The position numbers and the translations under genes were made by a program. The notes beneath the pieces are model-generated. The model saw only the letters and a list, made by a program, of their open reading frames with translations, was not told where the DNA came from and searched no databases. 64,000 nucleotides of DNA, taken from Acanthaster planci (Eukaryota > Echinodermata > Asteroidea > Valvatida > Acanthasteridae). The stretch covers positions 2,898 through 66,897 of the forward strand of contig NW_019091716.1 of assembly GCF_001949145.1 (NCBI RefSeq). Direction: 5' to 3'. This document shows positions 12,301 through 27,300 of this stretch, in pieces (within the stretch, counting starts at the first letter, position 1; every line of letters starts with the position of its first letter).

Positions 12301-15300
12301 GTTTTGTGTTTCTTGGTTGCAACCTCAGGTGATGTCAGGGGATCAGTTTCTTGCTGGAAACAAGAATGAAACAAATTAGGTTTGGGTCATCAGCTTTTCA
12401 ACACTATATTTTTCCAAACAATTATCTTGATTATTTGTGCCACACATATTAAATGAAAGCTGAGACACACATAGTTGTTACACCGAACTTGTATGATCAT
12501 AAAGTGTAACATGCATGCTTAGGCCTGGCAGTATTTTATGAAATAGTCTTTTACATGGGTACGTGGTTAACAGCCCAAAGGACTGTACCGGTGTGCATTC
12601 TTGGCACTGCATGACTAAGGAAGCTGTTTGGCTGGCTCCCTGATACAGAAGTAAATGCAATCACAAATTTGTAACATCATGGCAAATATTCAGACCATGA
12701 AAATGGAGCATGTTTACACTTTGGCCGATTCTAATGCAAATGCTTTATAGCATCAAATCTGTGTCTGCATTCCCTTTCAGGTTGAGTAGGGACTGACCTA
12801 CATGTGTTAATCAGTAAGTGTGTAATCCACTACAGCTATAGTAATCCCAGCACCCTTTCAAATGATTATCCCACCTGCTGAAAGATGGCCAGCTTCTCAA
12901 TGTTGTATCCCATCATTCCCAAGAGGCACTTGGCAAACACCAGCCATTCTGATTGGGTACTGGGACCACCAGGTGCATTGTGGGTGATGTACCACCTCGC
13001 TACAACCTGCATGGCACCATCACGAGGCAATACGTACTTGATGGCATTCAAACACTTTTGCACTGAAACAAAACATAAGAACAGTTTATTCTATGAACAA
13101 TAACCACACATGCTGTGCAAAATCAGTTGGTTGCTGCATTATTCAATATTTCGTCCAGCTATTTATTTGCATTTTTTCAAAATAATGAACAATTTGTCAA
13201 CAAGGAAAATTGCAATAAACAATTTCATAAAACTAATCTGCAGGTGGTGAAGTGAACACTGCTTACCAACTGGGGATGATGCAATTTCAGGTATGCTCAT
13301 GCGAAGCATAGTCCCTCCAGTGAGTTCCTACAAGTACATATAAAATACCGAGGCTTTCTTCTTTATCAAAAATACCCATCCCCCAATTTCTGTATACTTT
13401 TAAATATAAGTAGTCATTCCAAAACATGAAAAGAATTGCTACATTGTTTCCATATAAACCACACAATTATTTGTGCTATATATCATCACATTATTTTTGG
13501 CTTGTCACAATACACGTTTGACATGAACATGTATATGCAATGAGTTAAAACTCTGTGGCATGTAACACTTTTTACATAGTTAATATATCTTGTACATCTT
13601 TTCAATTCTTCTGACAAGAAATCTCACCCCTGAAAGGGTGTGTGAGATTAGTCTACATAGTATCTGGCACAATGCTCACACCATTACTGGGTGCCTTCAC
13701 AATGCTGAGTGGTAAGATGGCCAGTAGCTTATGACGTTACTTCCAGTTTCCTTACCAAGGTGAACCGATTGGTCACGGGGTCCCTCAAACCGACTATGTG
13801 CCTGGTGGGGCCAGTGCTGCTGGTGCCACCAGGGTGGAATGGGAACTCATCGCTGCAGGCCGACTCCTGCAGCTTGGCACCCAAATCCCCGAGGAAACCT
13901 GGCACTGGGGACAGCATCACGACCTGGGAAATGAGACCAATGGGCCGACCATGGAGCTGTTACCTAGAGAAACTTGATGAGTGCAGTGTTAAATGTTCAT
14001 TGAGTCCAGCTTTCTGCCACTTTAAACATTTTTGTTTCTGCTGGCTCAAGATTTTATTCACTTTGAAATGTTTCCTGCTTCAAAGCTCCACAGAATTAGG
14101 CAAAGAACTTTGATATCACAGCACTCCTGACTGGACACACTAACACTCACACACTTTCATTCTCTCAATTGCTGTCTGATTTTACATGAGTTCCATGCTG
14201 CCATGCCACATTCTAATGGTGATCAGACGAGTGTAAGGTGTAACCTTTCTTTGACCTTTTAAAGCTCATGTAAAAATTTTGTTAAATGAAGTTGACTGCT
14301 GGGTGGGTGCTTGTCCTTGTGGGTGTGAAGTGCAGCCTGCAGCTTGTTGGGTGCTGAATGATGTATTTTGATGTTGGCAGACTGTAGGATGCTCTGGAGT
14401 TGGTGGGAGGTGGGGCCCAGGTACGGTAGACATACTGTGGCGGTGGGGGGTTGGGGGACTTCGGGTAAAGGTGACCCTGAAGCTGTCGGTCAGGGAGGGA
14501 CTTCGGGTATGGGAGACCCTAACGTCCTAAGGGAGGGCTTGGAAAGGTTGATACATTGACAGCCGTTCATCTTCACTACAGTGGCAGTAATCTAATGTAT
14601 CGTTTCTTTTCATATATTCTCGAAGACATAACTTTACAAAAAAAGACAAAAGCCTGGAGACTAAACTTGTTTAATATAACCTCCTCTCATCACATGCCCC
14701 CAAGCATTCTGTCAGTTTCATTTCTTGTCACTTTGCACTGATAAATAGGCAGTCATTGTGGTAGTTGGACCTTACTTCAGTGATCCCATTTCAGTGCTGA
14801 CCTGCAGAAGTATGTGCACATCCAACACACCTTAAAAGAAACTTTCTGACAATGCAGGGGCACTCAAGCAAGTTGTTGAAATTTACATGCCGCTTGACTT
14901 GTGTAACTTTATTTAAAAACTACATGTACATGTATTTCTGTAATTAAATATTCCTGCAAAGCAGTTCCTTGCTGTCCTTGTGTATCAGGTATTACATTAT
15001 TACTGTCAATTGCACTCGGAGGCTGCTGCTGACATACAAATGCAGTGTTGTACTTGTCTACCAACTGACTGGAATGTTAGCTTTGGCCAAACATTGTGAC
15101 CAGTCATTTCCTTGTTGAAAATCATAACCCTGACCTCCTGGTTCTGGATCCGCTTAAAAACAAAGGTTGTCGTAATACTTTGTCCACAATGACCTCGATC
15201 TTCATTCTAATATGTACTAGTCGGTGGGTTTTTATTCGCAGAGGGGGTCCAAGCTAGTCTGCATTACACGGTAAACACTGATTACCAGAACTGCAATAAA

Positions 15301-18300
15301 TGGGATTGGAACCTCTCTAGAGGTTGGTGGGGGGGATCTCTATCCCCCCACCAAACTCTCCCCATAGCAAAACATCAATGATAGAAAAAAAAACTCAATT
15401 CAAGGAGCTTAAACATTTGGTAGTCAGAAGAATATATGTATATCTCAATTACCATATCAGCTTTCAGGTACATGTAACATAAGAGGCCTTGGAATCACAA
15501 AGGAATAAGGAAAAAAATAAGAAAATAGATAAAACTAGACGGGAGGACTGAGGACAAACTGGGCCATTACCTCATCCATGATGACCTGGGCACTGCTGGA
15601 AGGTCGGGAAGATGTCATTGGGGCAGGGCTATCGAGTGGAGTGCTTGGGCGGGGCAAGCTGGAAGACAACGAAGGGAGAATGCCAGGCACGTGTACCTTA
15701 CCGATCTGTTAAAAGGTGTTGGAGGGCAGAAAAATAAGCAGAGAGCAAGTGTTACGGGTACATGCTTGAATTGGCTTGAGCAAGTTAAGCAATGTATGAC
15801 AATACCAAATACCAATCTAGCCTTTTTTAGTACACAGCATGTCAGGTGCTGTGAAAAATTCACAACTCTGGTGTCCAACTTGCAAAACCTAAAGTCTTGA
15901 ATATCTCTGAAAATGTGTGAAGCTTCTGGAATGCACATTATAACTTTGATATGAAGAAGTCTGACATAATGATACTTTTGCTGAATTGTTCTCTGTTGAT
16001 ACTCAAATTCCAATACACTGTACAAAACTGTACATGTGTTCTGCTGTTCACAACACCCTAATGGCCACCTCAACAAACATCGTTTAGTGGATCCAGGGAT
16101 ATTTGTTGTGGACTGGGGACAGAACAGAACCCTGGTGTCTAATTACAAAAGCCAGCAGAATAAACCTCGCAGGTGTGCACTGGCACAAACAAGAATGCGG
16201 CGCAAAGCAAGCATGACTTGCTCTTGATGGAATGTACACAGCCCTGCCTCTGAATCAGAATCCCTGTGTACTCCTCACTGTTATTGTTAATACACTGTAA
16301 TTTGACCAGAGAGAGCACCTGTCAACTGTATTTTCAGCATCAATCTCTTTAATCAACAGCCAAAAAACACGAGTTAATATTGGATGCCCCAGACTCCCAA
16401 GGAGCTTTAATGCCAATCATATGGGATTTGTTCATTCATATCACATAAGAAGCTATTCGAATCTGAACCCCAGGCAAAATCAAAGTAGTGCAACATTGTC
16501 AAAAGAAACACAGATAGCTCTCTATAAATGTAACTGGTTTAAACAATTATACCTTGGTGAGACCGGTGTAGAGCATCAAGCTGTTGCTGAGATCAAGCAC
16601 CACCATCATATCCAGACTCTGTAAATGAAACACAATGGGCCATGGATAAAGTCAAGGCTGGGAATTATCAAAATGAGATGGATTTTCCCCCCAAACTAAA
16701 CTGCCTTCTGATCTGTAGTCTAATCTGAGACGCTGTAACAGCAGTGGCTCCAAACTCAGATGCATTACACGCAAATTCGTTACTTGAAGCATGTGTGCAT
16801 TTTAAAAAGTTTTCACCATTTGACTATTTTAGGAGGCATTTTTCACTCATGCACACAACCTGAACTGTGAATGGGGTGCTTCTGATTTTGGTTGCCACGT
16901 TAATCTGTTTCACTTTGACAAGCTCCGGTAATCAACTTAAACAGGAGTGTGAGCGACCACTTAAAATTAAAAATGAAAGCGGCTAGCAAAAAGCCGAAAT
17001 TTGAAACGTTGCCATACTTTTTACAGTCCACGTGTACAAAAAAGCTGAAATTTGGGGTGAATGTCTAAACAAACAAAAGCTGAAATTAGCTAAAAACCGG
17101 AATTCTCACACCTCTGTTTAGTACGCAAGTCAGTCGGTTTCAAATTAGAAAAAGAGGATGGCAAAATGTGGTATGCTCAGTGCAGGCAAGCCATGTTCAA
17201 GTACTAGTCTTCGTATGCAAATAGTGCAGAACTTGTGCAACCAAGTTACCTGTAGTACCTTTGTCTGATAACAAAAACGCTTGAGTGCTGGCGTGAATCA
17301 GAAATGATTTAACCCCTGTAGTCAAAGTGATGCTAAGCACATATTGCTTCCTGGGACCTAGTTAAGTACAAAAATCTATTCACCTCGATGAGCTAAAAAT
17401 GCTCATGAGGAAATTCGTGCATGGGCTTCACTTCACAATTCTCACTCAAAGGGCAAGTATTGCCCTAGTGAATGTGCTTGTACACCAAATACCACATCAT
17501 TTCTGAAAAATAAACCTTTCCATCACTTTTGTTTTGATTCATTACGCTCCACATTTAATATATAGTATTTTTAACCTTCAGAGGCACAGCATCTTTGACC
17601 ATGAGGGTCGCGATGGTGCCAAAGATGAGCTGTGACTGGTCGTTACTCTGGCCAAACTTGACACACTTGAGCTGGTTACGGTGCTGCAGCAGGTAGCACA
17701 GAAAGTGCTGCTGGCAGATATCTGTCGTCAGGAACACTCTTGTGGCTTTGCCAAGAACTCCCTCCCTGTTGGTGGAGTGACAGACACGCAATTACTTGCT
17801 GGCTGCTCTATGGCATCAACTATCAATAGCAGCAGTGGTCAGACAAGACCTGAAACTATGACCTTTCATTTGTTCCCCAAAACAGACTGCCAATTTATAA
17901 GGTGTTCAAACTTTGCAGAAAGCACACACTTGATTGGCAACAGCTTTTTTTTCAGCCTTGCACACTCATACCATTAGTGTTGAATTAATTATTTGTTTGC
18001 TGTACAAACTTCCAGCTAAGGTTTGCCAACCACTGGTTGCAAGCACTATGATTGTCATTCAAAACAAATGTCCCTTGAAAGTTCAAGAATGTACATGTAA
18101 CTGTTACCCTCTAAACTCAAAAGCTGTACAGTAATCCAATGAGTGACAGATTATGGGATTGGTCCCGTACAGTTGTAACTTCATTCCACCTCCCAAAGTC
18201 TTAAATAGTACTTCAAAACCTTATAATTAAACCAGAGAAAGCATGCAATATAACAAAATAGAGAAGTACATCGAACAACAAGCCTGACATCACTTCATTG

Positions 18301-21300
18301 TTTGGCAAAGCGAGCCTAGAAAATCTGATCTCTATTTTATTTTACAACGGCAAAAGCAATCAATTAACACTCAGAAATTATTCATTCAGAAATTAAACTG
18401 GACTAGCTGAACACTAAAGGTCTTTTCTTCAACCTGCAGAAAAGTTTGGCGCTAAAAGCTGGCTTTATTCTTCATTTTACAAAATACATGTTAGAAGCCA
18501 GTTCACAGTCTCAGTATGGACCACAGCCATGATCTCACCTGTTGCTTGTGGGCGGTTCAGTCCAGCAGTGCTCCAGGCACAAGTCAGGTGCCAAGGGCTC
18601 GATGACCTCACCACAGGTGGTATTCAGGAAGGAGGCCATGGACATGCCAGCAGGGGACCAGCCGGTCCTGGCCGGGGACATCATGCTGGAGGCTGGGCTG
18701 TACAGGGCGCTAGTGGCTGGAGACTGTGTACGACTGCAGGAAAAATGCATTCACTCAACAGTACAGCCCAAACGAAGTGTTCATCAAATTTTTGAAGTGA
18801 GAACAAAACCATGAAGCACACTATCATTTTTTCAATACGTGGATACGCTAGCCCTTGGCCTAACCCTTCGTCAGTGTTACAGAATTTCCTTCACATATCA
18901 CTATGCAATGGTCAATGACCAAGTTCTACCTTTCAAATTTAATTGCTTTGCTGCTGTATGTTGCAATAATTCTTGAGAAAGAGGAATGCAGTTGGGCTTG
19001 TAATTTTGGCAAGACCTCAGCTTAATGCTCAAGGACATACCTTTAATGATTTTGGAGTCCACATTGAAAGAAACATGGTATAGTTGTCAATGAAAGGACA
19101 GCAGAATGACGCAGCTTTATTCTTTGCTTTTTGTTATAGCATAGGGTTGTTATAGGGTATGAATAATTTTGAGCACAGACAACTGTATTGTGATCAACTG
19201 ATCATTGTGCAATTAAGCTTTGTGGTTTTATTTCACATCTGCTTAGACAAACACTATCTGTAGCAAAAAGCTTAGTTCAACATGTGATAAGTCACATCCA
19301 TGTAAGCCATAACTGACACCACTGAATTTCCTCATTCAATTTCAAATCTTTGAAGACCAAACCCAAGTGTACCGGTAAAAGAATAGGTGCAAGTAAGGGG
19401 CACTGCAGTGGATACAAAGCAATCAAGTGGGTGCTAAGCTTAGTGCAGATTACCTCGTAAAAAAAATGACTTGGTTAGAAATATATAAAAGAGCCAGGAC
19501 CTGATTTTTCACATTTGAACATAACACGTAGATAAACTTGACCTGTACTGAAAGTAGTGGAATGTCTCTTGAATTCTTATTCCATGAATTATTTTTCAGA
19601 CATTTGATTTTTCAAAGCAGAAATGGCACAAAGAGATTATTAACAGAAGGAAAAGGAAACAGACATTTTTTCTACAACCCATGCCAAAGCCAAGTGCAAT
19701 GTTGTGTTACAAGGCGCTAAGGGGACAAGCAGATCAAAGAAATTTTGTGAGAAAACTTTGCTCCACAATGAGCCAGTTCCATTTCAAATGGTGAATGCTC
19801 AACATGAAGACCATCGGAGGTCATTTAAGAACAGCAATATGCCAAGGTCAGCCTAGTTTATACAAATTAGCTCACTGGTAAGCCCTGAGTAAACACTCTG
19901 CTTTTTTCTGCTGTTAACATTAAATAATAGTAATTAATTTATAATGCGCATTTTCCATAATACATGTTCAAAAGTGCACAAGTAGTGAATACCTAAGAGC
20001 TGCCATGACAGACAAGGCCGGGCTTTGTGGCCGAGAGAACACCAATGGGGAGGCCAACGTCCGGCCAGGCAGTCCCCGGTAGGCTGGAGAAGCTGCCCCA
20101 CCACCAAGAGGAGACAGGCTAGACAGGCTGAGGCGGGACTGGGAGCTCAGGCCAGCTAGGGTACCTGAGCTGTAGCTGTGGCGTGGAGTCTGGGCTGGGT
20201 TGGCAGTGGCGTTCAAGTCCAGACTCTTGGAGGCCACGCAGATTTCCTGTTGGGGGAGGGGGACGAAAAGAGGGAACCAAACAAAAGAGAAACTTAACAC
20301 ATACGAATGCGAAACTAAGAGCTGAAATCTGAAAGCATACGTGACCCAAGAGTGCATGTGAGCATACCACTGATTGTTATACACTGGACAGGCAGCTCTA
20401 CTCTACGAATTGAAGCTAGTGCGCAGCCATCTTAGTCTATTCAATACAATGGCAGTTTCAAGCTCACTATCTTTAGCGTCGTGCATGAATGCACTTAGTG
20501 TATGGACCGAAGTTGGAGGCCATTGTATATCCCAAGATGGCTGCTAGGTCACTTCAATTCACACATAGGCAGTTACTGCTGAGCTGCCCATCCAGTGTGT
20601 AGGGATCAGTGGAGCATACGTGACCCTCTGTGAAAATGAGTTACAAGTTGTAAGAGCCACCTATGAGTTAAAGGCCTCAATAAAAGAATCTTGCACAATG
20701 CCAAGCAATAGGAATTGAAGCCCGCAACATGTTTCACACACATAATGTCGATTTCCATGAGGATACCAAACTGATTGACATACCAATATGACGATCTCAG
20801 TTTTCTCTTTCCATATTTGTGACCAGCTCTGCAAAAAGGTGTATTCTGTCACATTTTTGGGAATTTGAGTTATGTATATAATCAAATTTCTCACATCCTA
20901 AGCTTCCATTTAATACATAATTCATCCCAGAGGCATTTTGCTTTTTGGAGTTATTTTCCATTTGCATATTCATATAATTTCATTTTATCACACATGCTTT
21001 TTGAGATAACGCCCTTTAAACATAATGAACAGAAACATACAAATTAAATTAGACACTGTTGTATATTAGCCTATTAAACAAACTCATGAAATGGAACGCA
21101 AGGCACTTCTGCTCAGTCAGAACTCTTCTCATGTATTCATCTCACAACCTCCATGTTACATTACGTCATTCATTTTCCATGTCAACCCAAAGAGGGCGCT
21201 ATGCAAACTTGTGGACACAACAGACACTCTCCTGGTTTTCCTTAGCAACAGAGAGGGCGCTATGCAAACTTGTGGACACAACAGACACTCTCCTGGTTTT

Positions 21301-24300
21301 CCTTAGCAACAGAGGCTTTCTGGTCAAGCAACTGGCCTCAAAATATTTCCAAATATTTTAACCCTCGACACATGGAATGGGCCATTAGGCAAGTTTGCAT
21401 TGCATGACTTAATATACCTTTTTGCAGAGTGGGTCACATATGTGCAAACTTAAACTCATAAGTGGCACTGGCAACTTTTGACTCATTTTACTGGTGGCAT
21501 TTGTGACACCAGGCTGGACTGTACAAGCCCCAAATTATTAGATGTGGGCAAGTCCATCCTAACAAAACCAAAATAGTATGACATTTGAGAGACCTTGAGT
21601 TTTAATAATAGTTCTAAGCATTTGGTCTCTACTCAATTATTGCCAAAAGTCTTGCACTGTTGCAGGCATTTAGAACGAACAGCTTTACCTTCATAATAAT
21701 GTACATGTACTTGTTTTTGCGTTTCTAGAAACTGCTATGCATTTGATTCAAAATATTGTTAGATACAATGGCGGACTAATACTTTGATACAAAATGATCC
21801 CCTAAAGTTGTACAATTAGTCAAGATGATTTCTATAAAGGAATGTCATAAGTAAGAACCATTGTAACTCTGAGTTAGAGTACGAAAAATATCTTGCTATT
21901 TTAAAATCACAGTTTCCGCAAGTAAACAGAGTGGATGCTTATCATAAATTGTCTGTCCCTGTTCATATGAGAGACTTTCTGACACTTAGAAGTCGACAGG
22001 AGAACAGTGACAGCCAATTCCAAGGCAAAGGGCCTTGAGTTCTATGAACCAAATCTTGAATAAACTGAGCAGGCTTGTCGCTGAGGAGTGCTTGTTACTT
22101 TAAAAGTTGCATGTTGCTGCAATCACCAGGGTTTCTAGCCAAAGAGTCCCGGAAAACATTTGTTTGTACAACGTCCACGTGAGAACTTGAAAATCTGACA
22201 CGCACTCACCTCAGCAGTAGCGTATCTCAGTAACCACAATGTGTGCAAGCCCATCCCCGAGTCAAAGGTCATTACCAGGGAGGGGTCAGAGGCCGTGAAA
22301 ATGACCTGCTGAGAGTAGTCGGTCATGAAGCATATCTTTGTGCTTCCTACTCCTGCAAAGTAAGTAACACATTATAATGAAAGGAAATCTTTTATAAAAA
22401 AAGAAAACACTGTGAAATAGAAGTTCTGCAACCAATATAGTAAAGGCTGACACACATTTAAACACATTCATTCCATGTGGCCCACTTTTTTGGGCCAACT
22501 ACATGTACACCATCAAAACATCTGCGTCAACAATCGCAAGCAACTAGCACTTCTAAGGGTAAATCTCAAGACATCTGGGCAGTATAAACAATATGGGTGC
22601 ATCTCCTTTCATAAATTTGTATATTATGATAAACTCATACTTGAAATGCATTGATTCACACCCTGAAAGGCAAATTAAAATGGAAACACTTGCAACTGAA
22701 AAAGCACATTGGTCACTGGCTGAATTTTTTGAATGTCGAAAATACCCAGTCTTGATGGGAGTACGTAACAGGTGGCATTAGATATCTGGCAAATCTAATT
22801 TTGTCATGTTTGATATTCTCTGCATGAATTTGGTTGTTCACACTTTCAAACAAGATTAGAGTACAACACACAAACAAAATACCTTTTTGTTGAAATGTTA
22901 GTTGATTTGGGGGTGAAATTTAGTGTACCTACCTCCTGTTTTGCATACAATCGGTGCAGGTTCGTCTAAGGGATGCTGAAGACTGAAAAAAGTTGGCAGG
23001 CATTCGGAATCTCTGCAGATATCCAATAACAAAATTTGTGTTAGAAACCACTTTCAATAAACAAGGCATTTTTAGCACATGGGGTTTGCATATATCTAAT
23101 CAAAATGGTTCTGAACTGTACATTTGAAGCAAAATGTACACCATGACATAACTCCCATAGCTAAAAGGTAGGATACACAGAGGTAAAACCCACAAAAATG
23201 GGACTGCCGAATAATATCTTAAATGAAAGAAGGTAAACAACACCCTTGGTCAATCTGTCAAATTACACCATCTCCATTTGACCATTGAAAATGCACTTCC
23301 CTGCTATTGATTTTTTTTCCACAATATGAAATATAGCCAATGGAATGATAACTGCAGTAACTAAAATCCAATGGAGTATTCTATCATCAACTGCATAAGC
23401 ATTTTCTCACAAAAGTTCCTTTAAAATCGCCAGTTTTACAGACTCCAGTAGAAGTACCCCACATGGTTTATTCTACTATCTTCAATGATTTCATATAAAT
23501 AACATTCAACATAATACAACAGACCTTTTTGGACTGCTTATTTCCTGGCTGGATACAGATCTCTCCAGCAGCAATCCCTGTTCTATGCTCCATGAACAAG
23601 AAACCTGAATGAAAATGGAATACGATCGAAAACAGATGCATATGTTACTCCGAGTATTTCATAAATGAGTCATTTACTTGTGGCCTGTCCCTCTCTCCTA
23701 CAAAAAAGGTGCATGTAGGATGACAGTTTTTGGTGTTGACCCACCCAATCCATTCACCTTTCCAATTGTCCTGTGGCAAATTTGCCCTGCAGAGCTAAAG
23801 CACATGCGGGAAAGTGGTGCTGAATGGAAGTTGATTAAATTTCAAAAATCACAAGCAAACTGTGAGTTGACCTACATGTACATATGCCATACGAGTGGTC
23901 ATGGCGATATCACTACTAGACATTCTTGATGGTCCCCTTCAATAACAATAGGAATTGTACGTGCCTACTAAGCATATAGGTAGCATGTCCACAGTAGTAG
24001 CCCTGAACAAAACTGATCTTTTCACCACTGACAGGGGCCAGGGGAATGGGCAGTGAAAATGTTGCCCAAAACCTCTAAAGATGTAAAACACTTTGGTTTC
24101 TGAGTGCCTCACATTTCGTAAAAAATGTGATGTAGCATCAACTGTGCTGTGGTACACCATATCTTTTACACATCTGGCGTGCAATAAAGCAAGAAGTCAG
24201 GTTCCCCATGACCATACTGCAGCATTAGCAAAGCTGGCAATTTGGGAGCCAAACTACATCTAAGTGGCAAGATCCAGTGCCATCAAAAAGTACAATGCCC

Positions 24301-27300
24301 TTCTAAATCAGGAATTTAGATAGGGAATCAGGATTCCCATATTCCAATACTCATTTGATTCCAATACTCATTTGAATGTTTACGAGGCACAGGGAATGAG
24401 ACTGTGTACCTGGAAGGGGAGCGAAGCTGTGAACTTATCTCCTTCCTCAGTGAAGATGTTAAGGACAGCAGCCTGGGTGATACAGATGCTTGGCACTGCT
24501 TCTCCTAAAGAAAAGACAAAAACAGCACACCATCTCACCCAGGTTGGCTGTCACTGGCTCTGTCATGTGGCGAAAGATTGGTCAAGAAAATGGTTCCCCA
24601 AACACCTCAGCTAATTTTCTTTGTGAAGAATACCATTCAGGAAGCATCGAAACAGCACGCTGCAATAGAGGGATTTCACATTAGCTCCGTCTGCGCATAT
24701 CCGCATCGAAACTGAGGCTGTGTGTGTTGAGCTTTGTCGCGCGCGCCTGCGGAGTCAACAAAATACATGCAGTATCTGGTTCGTAAGTGTGGCGCCACTT
24801 CAGTTTAAACCACGCCCACTACACAAGATACACGACCATCGCAAGTATGTTAGTTTGCGGTAAATTGCCGTTATTTTTTATTTTGATTTTACGTGTCGAG
24901 TCATTCTGAAAGACTCTTCCACAAAAAGTTGAAGCCTGGAAAGTCTTAATTTAACATTCCTTTATGTATTTTGTGTCTTGACTCCTGACTTTCCATTGTC
25001 TGATCGTAAAAGGATTGAAGCTAACATATACAGCCTCTTTTTCAAATGCAGACATGCACAGATTGACTCTAAAAGCGTCATATTGGGATCCCTCTATGCC
25101 CTTTTCTTACGTTTGGAAAAACATCTACATGTAGCCATACTCAATTAGTTGTGGACTGAAATGAACAGGTTATGTGATAGAAATGTTGAATTTACACATG
25201 TACATGTTTATTGTCTCAATTTTCTTTCGAAGTGACACTTCCCCAAATACACTGATAATTCTATCAAGCAAGACAATTCACTGTACATTTATATTGGCAT
25301 TTCAGGATGAGGAGCTTAAAGATAAGGTGCAAGCAACAGAATATTAACCATTTGATATTGATTTTTTTGACATTTTAAACCATCCCGAAATCCAAACTAA
25401 CCCAAAACTCACACTACAATAATTTTCTAAATTCGGTAAAAAACGTACATATGGACAGGTAAGAGCTCTACTGTTCTCATTTTGCATAGGGCCTGCTCCA
25501 AGTTCATAAAGAAGAACATGTAATTCATGAATGTCAAGACTTTGATAGATATTTTTCAAAGGAAGGTTTTTATTAAGTAATTAATTCCCAGTGGAACATG
25601 TTAAATTAGGGAATGAGGGTTACAAAAACCATCTGCATGGGTGATTCGCACCTGTGTGACTAGCTCTCTCCTCCAGGGGGTCTCCTTTGGTGTCTTGCAG
25701 CCTGAACGTCACCCTATCTGCCTGTAGACGTGATTGCATGTATTAAGGCAATGACAGTTGTGTTTATAATGACTGCTTGAATTTGTCAAGTTCAAATTTG
25801 GTTATTCACTTGTGTCCTGCTCACACGACACACAATCTGGAAAGCCCTTTTTGTTTCTAATACACCAAATTAATATGGTTAGGATTTTAAGTTTGTTTTC
25901 ATCACTTTTCTTGGGTATCCCTAATTCATTCTCACCCAAGAATTATCCAAAAACAAACAATACAGATAATTTTTCTTGTGCCTATTTCTGTGCGGAAAGC
26001 AGCTTTTTAAGAATAGGGACAATTTACAGTTTCCTGCATTCTGACCATTTGGCTTAAAGAAGCCCCTTTCCAATTTCGCTGACATTTTGCATGTTGTATA
26101 ACTTGCTGCCCAAAATCTGTCATGTGAATCCATACAAAGACAGACGCATGCAGAAGTCTGAGATAATTACAGGTCGACACAAAACTCCAACCTCAATGAA
26201 ATCACAGCAGTTAAAATGTCTAGTTCATGCATTCAAGTTTTAGGCACTAAAGTCACACTATTTTGTGAACTGATCCTAACTTTGCCTAAATGCAATGGCC
26301 CCAATTGATGTTGCCATGCACTGTCAATCACCCACATTCACTTAAAAAGATTTCAATGTAAACATATTAAAGAAAAACAAATTTTGCAAAAAAATGGGTT
26401 ACAGGACTGTGCGTGTCTGCAATTTGAAAACCACTAGGTCCAGTGCCATCCTTGTGGCTTTCTGTGTTGCTGATTGGTGGTTTGGACTTTGGTTACCTTG
26501 ATTATTGCAGCGTCCAGCTGGAAGGATTTCTGCACCAGTCTGGCCTGGGACTGGCAGCCTCTGCTCCACACCACTGTCATGCCCTTGATGTATATCTCCT
26601 CGTCATAGTCTGGGTTCTCACTGTCGGTCTTCAGATTTTGCAAAATGTGCCAACTCTCCTTCTGAAGAAATTATCAACAAAACCGAGTTCAGTCCAGCTG
26701 TACAAATTTTTTTCATCTGTTGTTTCCAAAATCAGTGACAGCTAGCATGTTGACGAGCTCAAGCAAACCTTTTCTGTATTCATTGTGACCAAATTAAAAC
26801 AAAAACAAAGAGCCTCTGAGACACCATGGAGACACCAGCAAAGCATAACTTCTACAGTCACACTGACAACACAAGAATTCATCATCAACTTGAGTCCACC
26901 AAACAAATTGCTTCATGTAATGACGTCTACTCATTCAGTACATTTAACATTCCTGAATTCTTTAAATGTCTGGCAAAAATGTCCAATGAATGCAGAAGTT
27001 TGCTTTTTTCACTGTCCATCATATCATCCTTTTGTCCTGCGAGGAAACATGATGAAATCTCCTGGCTGTTGACACAAGCATCATGGTTTCCCACCAGGGG
27101 AGGAATGGACAAATTAAATGAACTGATACATATGTATTTTATACTCTGCCCCACCACAGCACCGCTAATTGGTGTTACCACTGCAGGGGTTGAAATTAAC
27201 CTTTTTCCTGGTAGCCAGCAGGACCGGTACTTCAAAATTTCCACTGGTCCTGCTGAGAGTTGGTGGTCCTACTAGAACTGCACACGCAACTGCAAAATTG

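Noticed and set aside
18529-18814. Plus-strand ORFs of 88-90 codons.
   Set aside because: Shadows of ANAPC1 exon 9 on the opposite strand.
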